NCBI GenBank assembly: GCA_030407315.1
Contig: JALQPE010001860.1
Coordinates: forward strand, 362,629 to 426,628
Direction of reading: 5' to 3'
Source: Asparagopsis taxiformis
Taxonomy: Eukaryota > Rhodophyta > Florideophyceae > Bonnemaisoniales > Bonnemaisoniaceae
Length of the DNA stretch: 64,000 nucleotides
This document shows positions 30,995-41,355 of this stretch, in pieces. The number at the start of each line of letters is the position of its first letter. Position 1 is the first letter of the stretch. The notes beneath the pieces are model-generated. The model had not been told where the DNA came from, ran no database searches, and saw only the letters and a list, made by a program, of their open reading frames with translations. The translations under genes and the position numbers were made by a program.

Positions 30995-32029
30995 ATGGGT
31001 GCACGCCCGACGCGCTACGCATCAACAGCTACGGGCGGCTATTCTCGTTTATGGTGCAATGGCCTCTGCATGACCGGTCCCGATTATCGCGGCACGCTGC
31101 TTACCCTCCTGCTCGCACTAGCCATTTTTTCCGCCGAGCTCGCCGTTTCCTTCCCATGGCTCCTCCGCAACCGAACCGCCGTCGCCATTCCGCTCCTCAT
31201 CGGGCTCGCTATAACCTTTGTTATCACCGTTTGGTCCGCCTATCTCGCTTCAACAACTGACCCCGGCATTGTGCCCCGCTCCACCACACCCCCACCCGCT
31301 ATTTCTAGAGCACCGACAACGCGCGAACGAAAGGTGTGCTACGAAGGGCGCGTCATTAGTGTCAAGTATTGTGAAACTTGCCGCATCTGGCGACCTCCGC
31401 GCACTAGTCATTGCGCGACTTGCAACAACTGTGTGCGCAGATTCGATCATCATTGTCCATGGCTGGGAAATGATGTCGGCCTTCGCAATTACCGTTCCTA
31501 TTTTACCTTTGTGTCCGTCGCCTCTCTAGCTGAATCATTAGCTATTGCAACTTCAGTGCTCACATTACATTGGCGAACACAGGAATTTCATGACCAGTTT
31601 CCGGACGATTCGTACGCCGCCGCCATTCGGCGTGCCCTGTCCGCTGGCGGCACTGCTGTCAACATTCCAATTGTTGTGCTATGTTTCCTTGCATTATTAT
31701 TCACCGGCGGCCTTACTTTCTTCCATCTTTATCTTATGTCTTATAATGTTACCACCGCAGAGTCGTTCAAGAAGCGACAGAGAAATTCTGCCCATCCTGA
31801 AGACGATCTGCGCGGGTGCGCAGCAATAATTCACTTGCAATGTACCACACGGCAACCAAGTGCTGTCACAGATGGATACATCGGTCCATCGTACCCGGAA
31901 GAGGACGAAATTGCTCGACTGATTGCTGCTCAACTTGATGATGAATCAGTGGCGACGATGCATGCCGCAATCGACCCCACGGCACCAGCCCATATCACAC
32001 CGGTGGTAGGAAATGACAATCGTGTGTAG
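30995..32029 (+). CDS. DHHC palmitoyltransferase (ERF2/ZDHHC9-14-18-like)
   Basis: Protein S-acyltransferase of the endomembrane system that attaches palmitate to cysteines of target proteins. With the ATG at 30995 (MGARPTRYAS) it has 344 residues; an in-frame ATG at 30638 would add 119 low-complexity residues unlikely to be coding. Four membrane spans are visible, two before and two after the catalytic domain. The Cys-rich domain runs KYCETCRIWRPPRTSHC...DHHCPWLGNDVGLRNYRSYF, with the catalytic DHHC near residues 150-153. A TTxE motif (TTAE, near 253) follows the last span, as in active family members. The C-terminal tail (~75 residues) is cytosolic and acidic. The PPRTSHC/NCVRRFDHHC pattern fits the ERF2-type subgroup. 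Confidence 0.92.
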   Translation: MGARPTRYASTATGGYSRLWCNGLCMTGPDYRGTLLTLLLALAIFSAELAVSFPWLLRNRTAVAIPLLIGLAITFVITVWSAYLASTTDPGIVPRSTTPPPAISRAPTTRERKVCYEGRVISVKYCETCRIWRPPRTSHCATCNNCVRRFDHHCPWLGNDVGLRNYRSYFTFVSVASLAESLAIATSVLTLHWRTQEFHDQFPDDSYAAAIRRALSAGGTAVNIPIVVLCFLALLFTGGLTFFHLYLMSYNVTTAESFKKRQRNSAHPEDDLRGCAAIIHLQCTTRQPSAVTDGYIGPSYPEEDEIARLIAAQLDDESVATMHAAIDPTAPAHITPVVGNDNRV

Positions 32030-32332
32030 CAAATGCAGTGATTGTAACGTCGCTGTTGCTGCCTGCGCTTCTTTTTCGATGCATGCTGTTTCTGTTTTCT
32101 TGGTGTGCTTAAGTGCATGTGTGCGTTTTTATTCGGGGCGTGGTCCTCGGTCATTTATCTTGGCGATTTGAATGCGAGTCAAATAGTGGAAAGAATCGCA
32201 AGCGGAATTCCGCAATCAACGAAACGAAGAGAAACAAGGCGTTACAAGCGCTCGGATCGTACCCAATCCGTTTGGTTTAGATTCCTCTATGTATATTAAC
32301 TGTGTAAAAACAACAGACAACCCCAACTGCTT
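32030..32332. other. Short convergent gap
   Basis: 303 bp between the stop codons of the DHHC and SET genes. It should contain both polyadenylation regions. No gene recognised. Confidence 0.5.
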
Positions 32333-33784
32333 CTAAACCTTGGACATGCTCTTCTTCAGTACACCCATATCTGCCACATGCAGTTGTTGAATCAATCGAT
32401 TGGTGCCACTGCTAACCTTGCCGTTTTTCGCAATTGCTACCGCTTCATATTCTGCTAATTTGTTCTCGATTGTTCGGCGCGCCAATTCCCTGGCCGCCAG
32501 TTCCGATACATCATCTAGTTGTGCTGTCGGTAACGAGTCGCCACTCTTCAGTAGATTGCTGATACCCGCCTTGTCCATAACCAAGATGCGGCACAATGCA
32601 ATTAGTTTCGAGATGTTCTCTCCACCCTCTTCCACATTGATCGAAACATTCCAACAACACCCGCTCGGTTCTTCTTCAATGTCCATACCAGCTTTGCTGA
32701 TAAGTCGCGCTTTGAAGGGTGCAAGCTCAACACAACAGCCAATTCGAACTGTCAACGGCACTTCATCGTATGGATTATTTTCCTGTACGAAGCCTGAAAA
32801 TTGTAATAGCTGATGATTTGGTCGCGGTCCGTAGAAGATTGTAATTGCTTCACCACTCTTAAACGCTTTCATCGCGCGATATTGCACATTCACATCTCCA
32901 CCATCCGGCGACATTTCCACAGAAGTGGTATGTGCCCCATAGGCATGATTGCACATATCCCATACGGGTACCAATGCAAGCGGTGGTGGATTTCCTATCG
33001 GTAGTGCATTCTGTCTAGTCATTACAACAGAGATAGCCCACACGTAGTTGACATATGAGAATGCCCACAATGGCAAGGCAGACAAACGAGTACGCTCCAG
33101 TGCTGAATAGATGTATGAATAATTACGCAACTGTGCTCTCAATGACTTGACAGCGCTGTCTGCTGCTGCGGACGGTTTCATTGCGAACAAATCCGACGCG
33201 TCAAACGTTCCAAACGGAATTGTAAAGGCCTTTGGTAAGATGCCAATGTAGGCACGAAATTTTGACGACGCATTGATGGCTTCCGCTAGTAGCATTAGTG
33301 CGAGCGTAATGGATGGCATGCTCTGTAGAGTTGGAATCTGCTCTAGAAGTGGTGCAATAGACGATTGCGGTGCCATATCCGTTGACATCATCATATCGGA
33401 CGTAACAGAGATGATCAATTCATCTTCTGCAATATCTCGAGATGCATACAGCGTTGCATTGCAGTTTTCCTGAGCAGCTTCATCGTTTACAAAGCCAAAT
33501 CGAAATGGTGCCGTGTCCATGGGCATTCCATGATTTGCGAGCCATGATTCGAACAACTGGAAATCTTCCGTTGTGCGATCTGGGATCACTTTATGAGATG
33601 GGTCTTCATCGCTTTGCTGTGACTTCAGTGTAGTGATGAGTCGGTCGAGATTTCTCAGGCAGCCTTGTTGGTCTGCTTGCCATCGAGGGTGATTTTCGAC
33701 AAGCTGCTGAATCTGCGAAACTGTGTTCAACACAACCCCAGATTGTTTACGCTGTTTAGCAGCGTTTCTTTTCTGCTTAGGCAT
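32333..33784 (-). CDS. SET-domain methyltransferase, SETD3/Rubisco-LSMT family
   Basis: A 483-residue protein with ATG at 33784. The family holds actin-histidine methyltransferase SETD3 and plastid lysine methyltransferases. A basic N-terminus (MPKQKRNAAKQRKQ) resembles the start of SETD3 rather than a plastid transit peptide. The split SET domain opens near residue 90 (GMPMDTAPFRFGF), and its core reads LVPVWDMCNHA (near 272-282), the SAM/substrate NH motif, then GEAITIFYGPRPNHQLLQFSGF (near 310), very like the corresponding SETD3 stretch. The Rubisco LSMT substrate-binding helical domain follows to about residue 470. Substrate specificity cannot be settled from motifs alone. No breaks seen. 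Confidence 0.84.
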   Translation of the reverse strand: MPKQKRNAAKQRKQSGVVLNTVSQIQQLVENHPRWQADQQGCLRNLDRLITTLKSQQSDEDPSHKVIPDRTTEDFQLFESWLANHGMPMDTAPFRFGFVNDEAAQENCNATLYASRDIAEDELIISVTSDMMMSTDMAPQSSIAPLLEQIPTLQSMPSITLALMLLAEAINASSKFRAYIGILPKAFTIPFGTFDASDLFAMKPSAAADSAVKSLRAQLRNYSYIYSALERTRLSALPLWAFSYVNYVWAISVVMTRQNALPIGNPPPLALVPVWDMCNHAYGAHTTSVEMSPDGGDVNVQYRAMKAFKSGEAITIFYGPRPNHQLLQFSGFVQENNPYDEVPLTVRIGCCVELAPFKARLISKAGMDIEEEPSGCCWNVSINVEEGGENISKLIALCRILVMDKAGISNLLKSGDSLPTAQLDDVSELAARELARRTIENKLAEYEAVAIAKNGKVSSGTNRLIQQLHVADMGVLKKSMSKV

Positions 33785-36009
33785 GACCGAATTTGCAGGA
33801 ACGCCGTAAAATCAGCAGCACAAGATGCAATAACTTGGGTGGTTGTCTAGCCGCAGGCGTTCAGGCTGCTAGTGACTGAAAGGCAATTGTTAATATTGAG
33901 ATGAGATGTACATTCTGAGGCTTGTTATTTTTCTTTTATTTTGTGCTACAATATCTCTGTTGGGCATCAAATTCCGCTGGAAACCACACCGGCAATATGG
34001 TACAATTCGGTCTTACTGGTTATGTCTATAGCAAGATCACTGCGTCTGACTCGGTGAGAAATTCAGAGTCCCGGGTTCGACTCCTGAAGACCTCCCCACC
34101 AGTTGATGCCAGCTTGAGTGAGGACTGCGACAGTCTATCTGCATTCACCATGCTTGCTGCAGCCAACCCAACGATGGTGTACTTTCATTGCTTCGAGAAG
34201 CCGTGCTATTTTAACAACTGTCACATCTAAGTTGTTGATTTCGTCGAATGCAAAATAGATGTAATTTACTACTCGGTTGGAAAAAAGGTAGGTATGTCTA
34301 ATCATGATTACATCTCATATCATGTTTGGTAGAATCAACCATTTAGATATCCAAGTAACTACAATGCAGACAAACGCGAGTAACAACTTGATCTGGGAGA
34401 AAGATGATAGACTGGTTGTAACTGCAAATTGTGCGTCCCTCTCTCATGAAGAAGGTGATATTATATGTACAACTGTGACCATTCCGCAGTGCCCAGAAAG
34501 AGGGGTCTTCAACGTATCTTCATCAGATTATTTTGAGCCACTTCCACGGGGTTTAATGAAATACTCTTCACCTCCCGAATTGCTCCTTTTCAAGCCGGTT
34601 CCAATGTAAGACTCGGGGTCTCTTGATTTTGACGATGGTCTTGCCTTCTTGCCAGATGATCTTGTCTTTTTGGCGTCCTTTCCACTCGAAGAGGATTTCG
34701 TGTGCTTCAGTCCCATTATATGAAGAAGTCGCTATATGTGATGAGACTTGGGATGGTGTTGCGCTCGATGGGTATACCAAGAAGGAAAAGGGTGAAAAGC
34801 GGTTTCCTTTAGTTGAAGAATGTGCAGTTGGATTGTGGTATCTGGGTGGTCATATTTATGGGGAAACTATAGAGGGATGTGAGCTAATTTACAATGGATG
34901 GAGAGCTATTGTGCAGAAAATTGTTTCCACACAAGAATGCTTTGTTGTCATGAGAAGGATACAAAGGACAGCGAATGAAAGAATCACCTGCTAATGCAAT
35001 ACAAATAAAATTGATGAGGACCTTTCACTGAAGAGCATAGTCCATTCAAAGGCCTATCACGATGAGGTGGATGCCAGAGAAAAGGAATCTTACAATGAAG
35101 ATGGGTCCGATTAGCACATTTTTGGGAGTCTAGAGAAAAGAGGAGGAGTGACAAGGATTCTCACAGCTGATAGATTTAACATTGTCAGAGGGACTCTATG
35201 ATACACCAAATTTCAATGGTGCTCACGAAAGGAACTGGTGTCTCGTAAAGGAGGAGGCTCCTCAAAAGGAGTACTGGTCAAATATTGTGCATTGGTTACG
35301 TGAGGACATTTCAGGACCTACAGTTCCATTTTTGTACAGCAGTGATTTAATCCATACCATACTGTAGTCATAAATGAGAATGCATCAAGAAACGGATAGT
35401 GAATGAGCCAAATCTATCCCGTCCAACCCAAGGTTGTCCGAGCATTGCGTGTCAGTCGAAATGCATTCTTAGACGGGTATTTGTTTATGGAAAAGGCATA
35501 GCATATGAACTGTGGCTCCGAGTTTGAAGAATATGACAGCTGTCAAATGCTTTTACACGTTCAGTCGTAGTTTGCAGTAGCAGTTGGGAAACGATACTTT
35601 AGCAGTGTCCGCCGCACACTACAGCCTGTGAATACACACGATATCATCGATACGTGTTACACGCTTCAGGGGAGACACCATACGACAACTGCATTTATCA
35701 ACTACAACCCTCACAACGCTTGGGCCGTTCTATGTCAAGTGAATCAGGTACCTCTCGTCGTCCAGACAGGCGAGGTTATGTTTGTATTTATACTATTGTG
35801 CCTATGTTACGTGTAAACGTGTAAACATGTGATGGTCCTTAATGGTGTATTGGTACGCAGTGGCATTGTGTTGTTTAGCAGTTTGATGGTCCTGGGGCGT
35901 GCGGTAACACACTTGTAAGCCATGCACGTCACTCATTCTAGATCATAGATCTTGAAATATCTTTTATCGTAAAAAGATACGTACTACCAGTGAGAATACA
36001 CTCAAGCTA
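33785..36009. other. Intergenic region with unexplained fragmented frames
   Basis: 2.2 kb before the Tc1 element. A tRNA-like T-arm (GGTTCGACTCC) occurs near 34073, without a proper anticodon arm. Between 34304 and 35000 three adjacent short frames of 60-120 codons occur on both strands; none shows a known motif. They could be remnants of a decayed gene or transposon. Nothing else was recognised up to the Tc1 left end. Confidence 0.4.
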
Positions 36010-36011
36010 TA

Positions 36012-36221
36012 CAGTGCGCGAAATTTTAATGTCACACCACTCATGACCATGGCAATTGCACTGATTCGTTCCGCTTCAACAAAGCACAGTGCATGGTTCC
36101 CTTCCCCATAACGGTCAGAATAAAATGCATGCAACGGATTCATTGCGGCGCCCCTCATTATCCATCTATGTGCCAATATTGGTGCGAAATTTTATTGTCG
36201 GCGCGAAATCTTATACAGACA
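36012..36221. repeat. Left terminal inverted repeat of the Tc1 element (210 bp)
   Basis: Reverse complement of 37370-37579, identical by eye. The outer direct-repeat motif begins near 36016 and the inner one near 36183. Identity ends at the G/C difference after ACAGACA. Confidence 0.92.
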
Positions 36222-36250
36222 GCATATTTCGAAGAATGTTTATAGTGTGA

Positions 36251-37299
36251 CTAGTACTTTGTAGGCCCACCCTTGTTTTCTATCACACCAAGAAGACGTT
36301 TAGGAATAGAATCGTATAGTTTTCTTACCGTTGATACTTCTATCTCATTCCATGCCTCTAAGATTGCATCTGCGAGCTCGCGAAGCCCATTGAACTGCCT
36401 GCATCCGGCGTAAACCTTCCTTACAAGAATACCCCAAACATTTTCAATGATATTGAGGTCTGGACTTTTTGCTGGCCACTCCAATACATCCACATCATTA
36501 TCCGAAAGCCAACGTTTTGTCTCATTTGACCTGTGGACACTAGCACCATCATGAACCAACTTCCAATTATTTTGATGATGCTTCCGTGCAAACGGTAGGA
36601 GAGTTTCGTTAAGTGTTTGGCAATACCGTGCAGAGTCTACATTACCGTCTAAAATGTCAAGGTCAGACAAATCTTTGTAAGAAACTGCTCCCCAAATCAT
36701 CAGAGATTTCCCTCCCTGCTGTCGCTTCGAAAATATCGCAGGCTCCTTCCTCAAGTCATGCCAGTAGCATGCTAGGCCATCAGGGCCGTCAAGATTAAAC
36801 TTTTTTCATCTGTGAAGATGTGTCGACGCCAAACTGTACCCGACTCCAAATGATGCCTTGCCCATTCTAGCCTCATTTCTTTATGTCTTTTAAGCATGAA
36901 GCAGGCCTTTTTCATTCTCTCGTACCTCAAGTATGGTACCGCGCTTAGTATCTGCTGGACTCTTCGCACGCCTATGTCCAGTTTGAAATGTTTTTTCAGT
37001 TCGGCAGCACTCATTTCACCCTTACAAGCTTCACGTAATAAAGCTCTTTTAGCAGCATCGGTAACCTTTTTGTTCCTAGCCACCCATTTGCGTTGTTGAG
37101 ATACTTTCGGACGGGCTAAAAACTTTTGCACGGTACTCCTGCAGCGTCCAATCTCAGATGCAATCTCACCATGGCTCATTCCGTGGTGATGGTGAGCCAC
37201 TATTGCAGCCTTCTCAGCATCATTCAGTTGACGCCCACGCGGCATTTGGGGTTTTCGTAATGCTATTGCAACAGTTGGATTCCAAAGGAAACAGTGCAA
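36251..37299 (-). pseudogene. Tc1 transposase, one frameshift
   Basis: The N-terminal half (frame ending 36772) holds the paired helix-turn-helix DNA-binding region: MPRGRQLNDAEKAAIVAHHH, then a second HTH around RRVQQILSAVPYL. It ends at the first catalytic Asp (FTDEK). The C-terminal half (36251-36754) holds VHDGASVHRS with the second Asp and SPDLNIIENVWG with the Glu; 34 residues separate them, so the catalytic triad is DD34E, the Tc1 signature. The halves are out of frame because of a six-base A run (T6 at 36801-36806) where seven would keep phase. All catalytic residues survive. The first ATG upstream of MPRGRQL is the probable start (37242); the first 18 codons of the open frame likely are not translated. 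Confidence 0.88.
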
Positions 37300-37369
37300 G
37301 CATTATATGTGCAAAGTTTGGGAGGTTGAAGCTGACATTTTGGTGAGCTTTAGGATCCACAATGGTTTG

Positions 37370-37579
37370 TGTCTGTATAAGATTTCGCGCCGACAATAAA
37401 ATTTCGCACCAATATTGGCACATAGATGGATAATGAGGGGCGCCGCAATGAATCCGTTGCATGCATTTTATTCTGACCGTTATGGGGAAGGGAACCATGC
37501 ACTGTGCTTTGTTGAAGCGGAACGAATCAGTGCAATTGCCATGGTCATGAGTGGTGTGACATTAAAATTTCGCGCACTG
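37370..37579. repeat. Right terminal inverted repeat of the Tc1 element (210 bp)
   Basis: Reverse complement of the left repeat, with the inner motif near 37393-37408 and the outer motif ending at the element's terminal CACTG. A TA dinucleotide follows at 37580. Confidence 0.92.
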
Positions 37580-37581
37580 TA

Positions 37582-38143
37582 GTTTCAAATTTTAAAAAAA
37601 CCTAAGCTTTTCATCTCAATATTACCAACAAAGTATGTAATGTTGAAAACCAGTCGTGACTGTCATTCAAAACACGACAGTCATCAGTTCTTTCGTGCTA
37701 AACTGTCGAACAATGGAAATTTTACATCTTGTTTCTCCCTATCCAAGACGTACATCGACGAACTTCAATCATTCTTTGGATACTTCACTTCACCCACAAC
37801 ATCTATATCTTTTCTATGCAATGTAAGACTCCATTTACAACAATTTAGACAGTACTTCCTACCTCCGTTATCGACACTACAATTGCTTCACAGAAATCAG
37901 GACGGAAGCAGAGTTGTTCTGCTATGGAGCTCCGTTATACAGAGTATGATTTAGAAAAGCCCTACGAGTCTTCCTACTTGCAAAATGCAAAAAACCCTTA
38001 GGCGACAGCCTCAACAAGTCATCATTTAAACACTGGATTTCCATAAGTCTTCGATTCATACAATTTAAATTTGAGAATGATGACAAAAGAGATTCCGATC
38101 ATCGCTGGAACTACAAAGTAAAAAGCTCACTACCTTCTAGAAT
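37582..38143. other. Gap between the Tc1 element and the DDE transposase relic
   Basis: About 560 bp. A 104-codon frame at 37640-37954 has no recognisable feature. The sequence may include the 3' flank of the degenerate DDE element. Confidence 0.4.
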
Positions 38144-38399
38144 TCAAATCTGACATAGATTTGAAACGGCATGGAAAACACTTGAATGCTTTGAAAGAGA
38201 ATTCCTGAAAACATCTGAAGTAGCTTTGAAAGCTTTGATTCGACCGTTCAAGGTTTCATGGCGGGCACGAAGTAGACTTGAAGTACGAGAATCTTTTCCT
38301 GGTGCGACGAGTGTAGTGCAACACGCCTTACACGTGTGGTACTTTGGATTTGGTCCAGCTCTATTCATTGGGATCTCACCGACAGCCTGTCCACAGTAA

Positions 38400-39390
38400 A
38401 TTATCTATTCAAAACATTGTAATTTATTTTAGTTTAGCTATTTATTTCTATTTTAGTTCATTTTAGGATTTTTCGGGGCCTGCGTCGGCCGGCGCCAACC
38501 CCAGCAGCCATATTTATACCAAGGGTATTTTCGACACTTGAGATTGTAAATTACCCGGAAGTTGGCTGCTAGAGTGGTACCCACCTTTTCTGCAGACTGC
38601 AATTCGTCTGTGACTGTGGCTCATTACGCTTGGCGCGCTTCCGGACCTCGATAACAACCGTTGGTTCATCAGTGCGGTGACCGCGGAAGTTCTCATTCCC
38701 CTTTTCTTTGTTTCTTCCTTCATTTTCTTTCCCTTTTTTACTTTCGTTTCGATATTTCGTTTCGTTTTTCTCACCCCTACCGGACTTCGGCCTACGACCG
38801 CCCACTTCCGCGCAAGCCTGTGGCCTTGTCGCGATACTGGCTCATCGGCTGTGGCCTTCCGGCACACCCCGTGGCCTACGGCCTACTAACCACCGAGCTC
38901 CGCTCTCCCCGATCCGAGGTACCGGATCGGCGACTGGCAGTGGACTGTGCCCCCCTCTTTTCCAAGACAAGTCTTCGACCGCCCGAGGTTACACCCATCT
39001 AAGGCTCCGCCCTCGCGCAAGGTGTGCTCGGCTATCGGTACCTTACTTGCCATCTTCATTTCTCTTTTCTCCCCTTTTGGCTCACATTGTGCCCAGTGAA
39101 CCACTCCCCTTTCCTCTAGGGTTCACATCTGCCAAGTGGACCACAATTTCGGTAACCGCACTTCGCTGCTACCCTTTCGTTCTCTCGAGTTCCTCAGTAA
39201 CCGAAACCGGATACTCCTGGAACTTGTCAAGTGGCTGTATCCCTCAGATTCTAATAGAGTCTCCGGAACGGACTTACAACCCGTTACGAGAACACCGGAG
39301 ATTCGACGCTCTACCACCTAACAGGACTAGGAGGATCTCGAACTGTCCTCACACTGTGCCGAAGGGAACCCCTCCTCCGGGCATTGCACT
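38400..39390. other. Unidentified ~1-kb insertion in the DDE transposase
   Basis: This stretch separates the ADRGY segment from the ARHETLNGR segment of the transposase. It is GC-richer than its flanks and has a 263-codon open frame on the plus strand (38708-39499) whose product is rich in Pro/Arg/Ser and matches nothing I know. No LTR, inverted repeat or target duplication was recognised. Confidence 0.4.
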
Positions 39391-39714
39391 ACAACGAGAA
39401 CACAACGCTCATCGTTATAGCCTCTATCTGCGAAAACCACTTCTCCTGGGAGAAGTTCTTTTTTTCAGACTATCACGAAATATTTTAACGTCTGGGTAGG
39501 ATCCACAAGGATATGGACCGTTTACCCATACGATATGACCTTTAGAAGTGCTGACTCCTATTTCATATCGCAGCCCTGGTCCCCTGAATTTGTGACTGTA
39601 CCACATTGAATTGAACGGAGAAGGTTCTTGAATACGACAGTCGGTTCCATCGACGGTCATGACACAAGAAGTTTCATTAGGCCTCACGCCCGAAAACCTT
39701 TCACCAACGTTTAT

Positions 39715-39770
39715 CTGAAATCATTGGTTAGATAAGGATTCATACAATATATAATGAGGAAGATACGTAC
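39715..39770 (-). other. 56-nt intron in the DDE transposase relic
   Basis: On the minus strand the donor is GTACGT (39770 downward), a CTAAC branch point lies about 15 nt before the end, and the acceptor is TTTCAG ending at 39715. Removal joins SNLKV to INVGERFSGVRPNE in frame and restores the expected order of the transposase domains. Confidence 0.8.
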
Positions 39771-40241
39771 CACTTTCAAGTTCGAAAGAGCTTCAATCGT
39801 TATCCACGCCCATTTACGAAAGGTTTTTTCTGAAACACCAGCTATAGAACAACAAACACTTTCAGTTGCATATGTTTTCAGCATGAGAAGACCATACAAA
39901 AGATGAATAGGAAGTAGTCCTTCTGGTGCTTTCGGAAGGAGCAATGTCCACACTTTCTCACATACATTTGAGCTTACGCCAAAGAAAGAAATGAACTGTC
40001 GGTTCTGAAGTAGTCGAGATCCCTGAGTACTACTCGTCATTTCAGAAGCCAGAGAATCAAAATTGACAGGCTGATTACCACATCGAAATGGCATGGTGTG
40101 ATTGAAGCGGGTGGAATCTAGACCTTGAACCTTTCGGAAGAAGCTTGGAGTAGACAAGAATAATTTTGCTACTTGAACACTGCACGATATATATACAGTA
40201 TTTTTCCAAGAAACAGAACTACTCACCGCACAGCCTTTCAA

Positions 40242-40675
40242 TTAGGTTTGAGGAAAGTATTGATTACATTCAGAATTATCTGCTTTGTTTTCTCTGTAAA
40301 CGTTTCACTTAATTTCTCTTTCTGCAACGTTTCCATAGCCAGATTTCTTTGCAACATTTCATTTCTTTCTATATTCTGAATCACTTTCAACGTACCAAAT
40401 CGATACAAAGATCCTTCTTCCATGATAATGAAATTGAATACCGATTGCGTTAAACTTCTATAGTTTCGGAAGAACATCTCGATATTTCGCCTTTCCATAT
40501 GAGTTCATTACTAACGAAAATGGTTATCGAGAACTTCCTAATCCGATATGTAGATAATAAAGATAGAAAACAGGACACAGTATAAGATTCATATAAAGCT
40601 TTCAAAAAGAATATCACTATGTCTGAGGATAACAACGGTGATGTTCAAATCCATATGTAAACGGTATTACGGAAT
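40242..40675 (-). other. 5' flank of the DDE transposase, possible leader exon
   Basis: An 86-codon minus frame (40238-40498), rich in Lys, Glu, Asn and Met, lies directly upstream of the transposase. It may encode the N-terminal exon, but I could not find a splice that joins it in frame. The rest is A/T-rich and featureless. Confidence 0.3.
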
Positions 40676-40679
40676 ACCA

Positions 40680-41130
40680 ACATGCATCGAAAGTTTTGGC
40701 AAAAGTGATGGCAGAAGTTATGGCAAAAGTTTCGTCAAAAGTTTCGAAACTTTTGCGTGATGGCGAATCTAGACCCCGAAAGATTTCCATTCCTTCGACG
40801 GCACGGCAAATTTATCCCAGTATCATAGACAACCCATTGCATACTATTTTAATCTGAGTTTTCATGTCTTTATCCCTTATGCTAGCTGAACTTTCGCCAT
40901 CGAAAGATCGAAACTTTTGCCAAAACTTCAAAACTTTTGGATATTTAGAGCCCGAAAGTTTCCCACTACATAGCTCTTTTCTGTTTATCTTTGGTTAGGA
41001 GCCTTGTCTTCATCTATTCTACGAACTATGAAAGGCCATCATGATATCGTCGTTTATATCTTGAACTTTTGGCACCTGAAAGATTCCTCAAAAAGAAGTT
41101 TCGAAACTTTCGCCGAAATTTTTGGAAGCT
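40680..41130. repeat. Imperfect repeat array built on AACTTTTG / CAAAAGTTT
   Basis: About 450 bp carry many direct and inverted copies of the words GGCAAAAGTTT and GAAACTTTTGCC, including the palindrome AGTTTCGAAACT near 40738 and 41099. A longer unit, AACTTTTG-n-CCGAAAGATTTCC, occurs three times (near 40745, 40930 and 41065) in diverged form. No coding frame is present. It resembles the subterminal part of a transposon or a young satellite. Confidence 0.55.
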
Positions 41131-41355
41131 GCTTTAGAAAATTCCCAGCCCAGCTTGATACATTATCAATCCAATTTTTAGAAGTCCAGTTGCTTTAGAA
41201 ATTGTAATTGTAATTGCAATTGCTTATTTCGGATATAATTTAATTACAAATTAATTTAGTCAATTAAATTATGAACCTAGATGGGATGATTTGTTGGCAC
41301 ATGCTTATATGGTGAGGCACCGCTGGAATGCTCCTAGAGTGGATCCAGTTCAAGA
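41131..41355. other. A/T-rich gap
   Basis: Includes an AATTGTAATTGTAATTGCAATTG-like simple stretch near 41200-41222 and a TTAATTTAGTCAATTAAATT inverted stretch. Nothing else recognised. Confidence 0.4.

Larger units (their letters stand above)
36012..37579 (-). mobile_element. Tc1-family DNA transposon with long IR/DR terminal inverted repeats
   Basis: A 1,568-bp element flanked by TA dinucleotides (36010-36011 and 37580-37581), the standard Tc1/mariner target duplication. Its ends start CAGTGCGCGAAATTTT. The inverted repeats are 210 bp and identical as far as I can read. Each contains two copies of a GCGAAATTTTAATGTC/GCGAAATTTTATTGTC motif about 167 bp apart, the IR/DR arrangement known from Sleeping Beauty-type elements. 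The transposase lies between them on the minus strand and is broken by one frameshift. Identical terminal repeats suggest recent insertion. Confidence 0.92.
38144..40241 (-). pseudogene. Harbinger-like DDE transposase relic, with intron, frameshift and a ~1-kb insertion
   Basis: Pieces of one minus-strand transposase. The N-terminal part (39771-40241) contains PEGLLPIHLLYGLLMLKTYA and SVCCSIAGVSEKTFRKWAW. After a 56-nt intron the frame continues through TVDGTDCRIQEP, with the first catalytic Asp, and GPYPCGSYPDVKIFR, with the second. A T7 run at 39459-39465 shifts the frame; one base fewer leads directly into LLPGEVVFADRGYNDERC, containing the third acidic position. The C-terminal part resumes only at 38368 (SLLRARHETLNGRIKAF) and stops at 38144. 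About 1 kb between roughly 38370 and 39390 looks inserted and has no recognised identity. The family is the algal/plant DDE_Tnp4-like (PIF/Harbinger) group by motif recall. Confidence 0.72.

Noticed and set aside
34005..34100. tRNA-like sequence on the plus strand with GGTTCGACTCC T-arm
   Set aside because: The T-arm pairs in part and about five acceptor pairs form, but the anticodon loop is 11 nt and the D-arm is poor. It is a degenerate tRNA-like stretch or SINE piece at best.
38708..39499. 263-codon plus-strand frame in the insertion
   Set aside because: Pro/Arg/Ser-rich product without motif, in GC-rich sequence, and its 3' part overlaps the transposase on the other strand.
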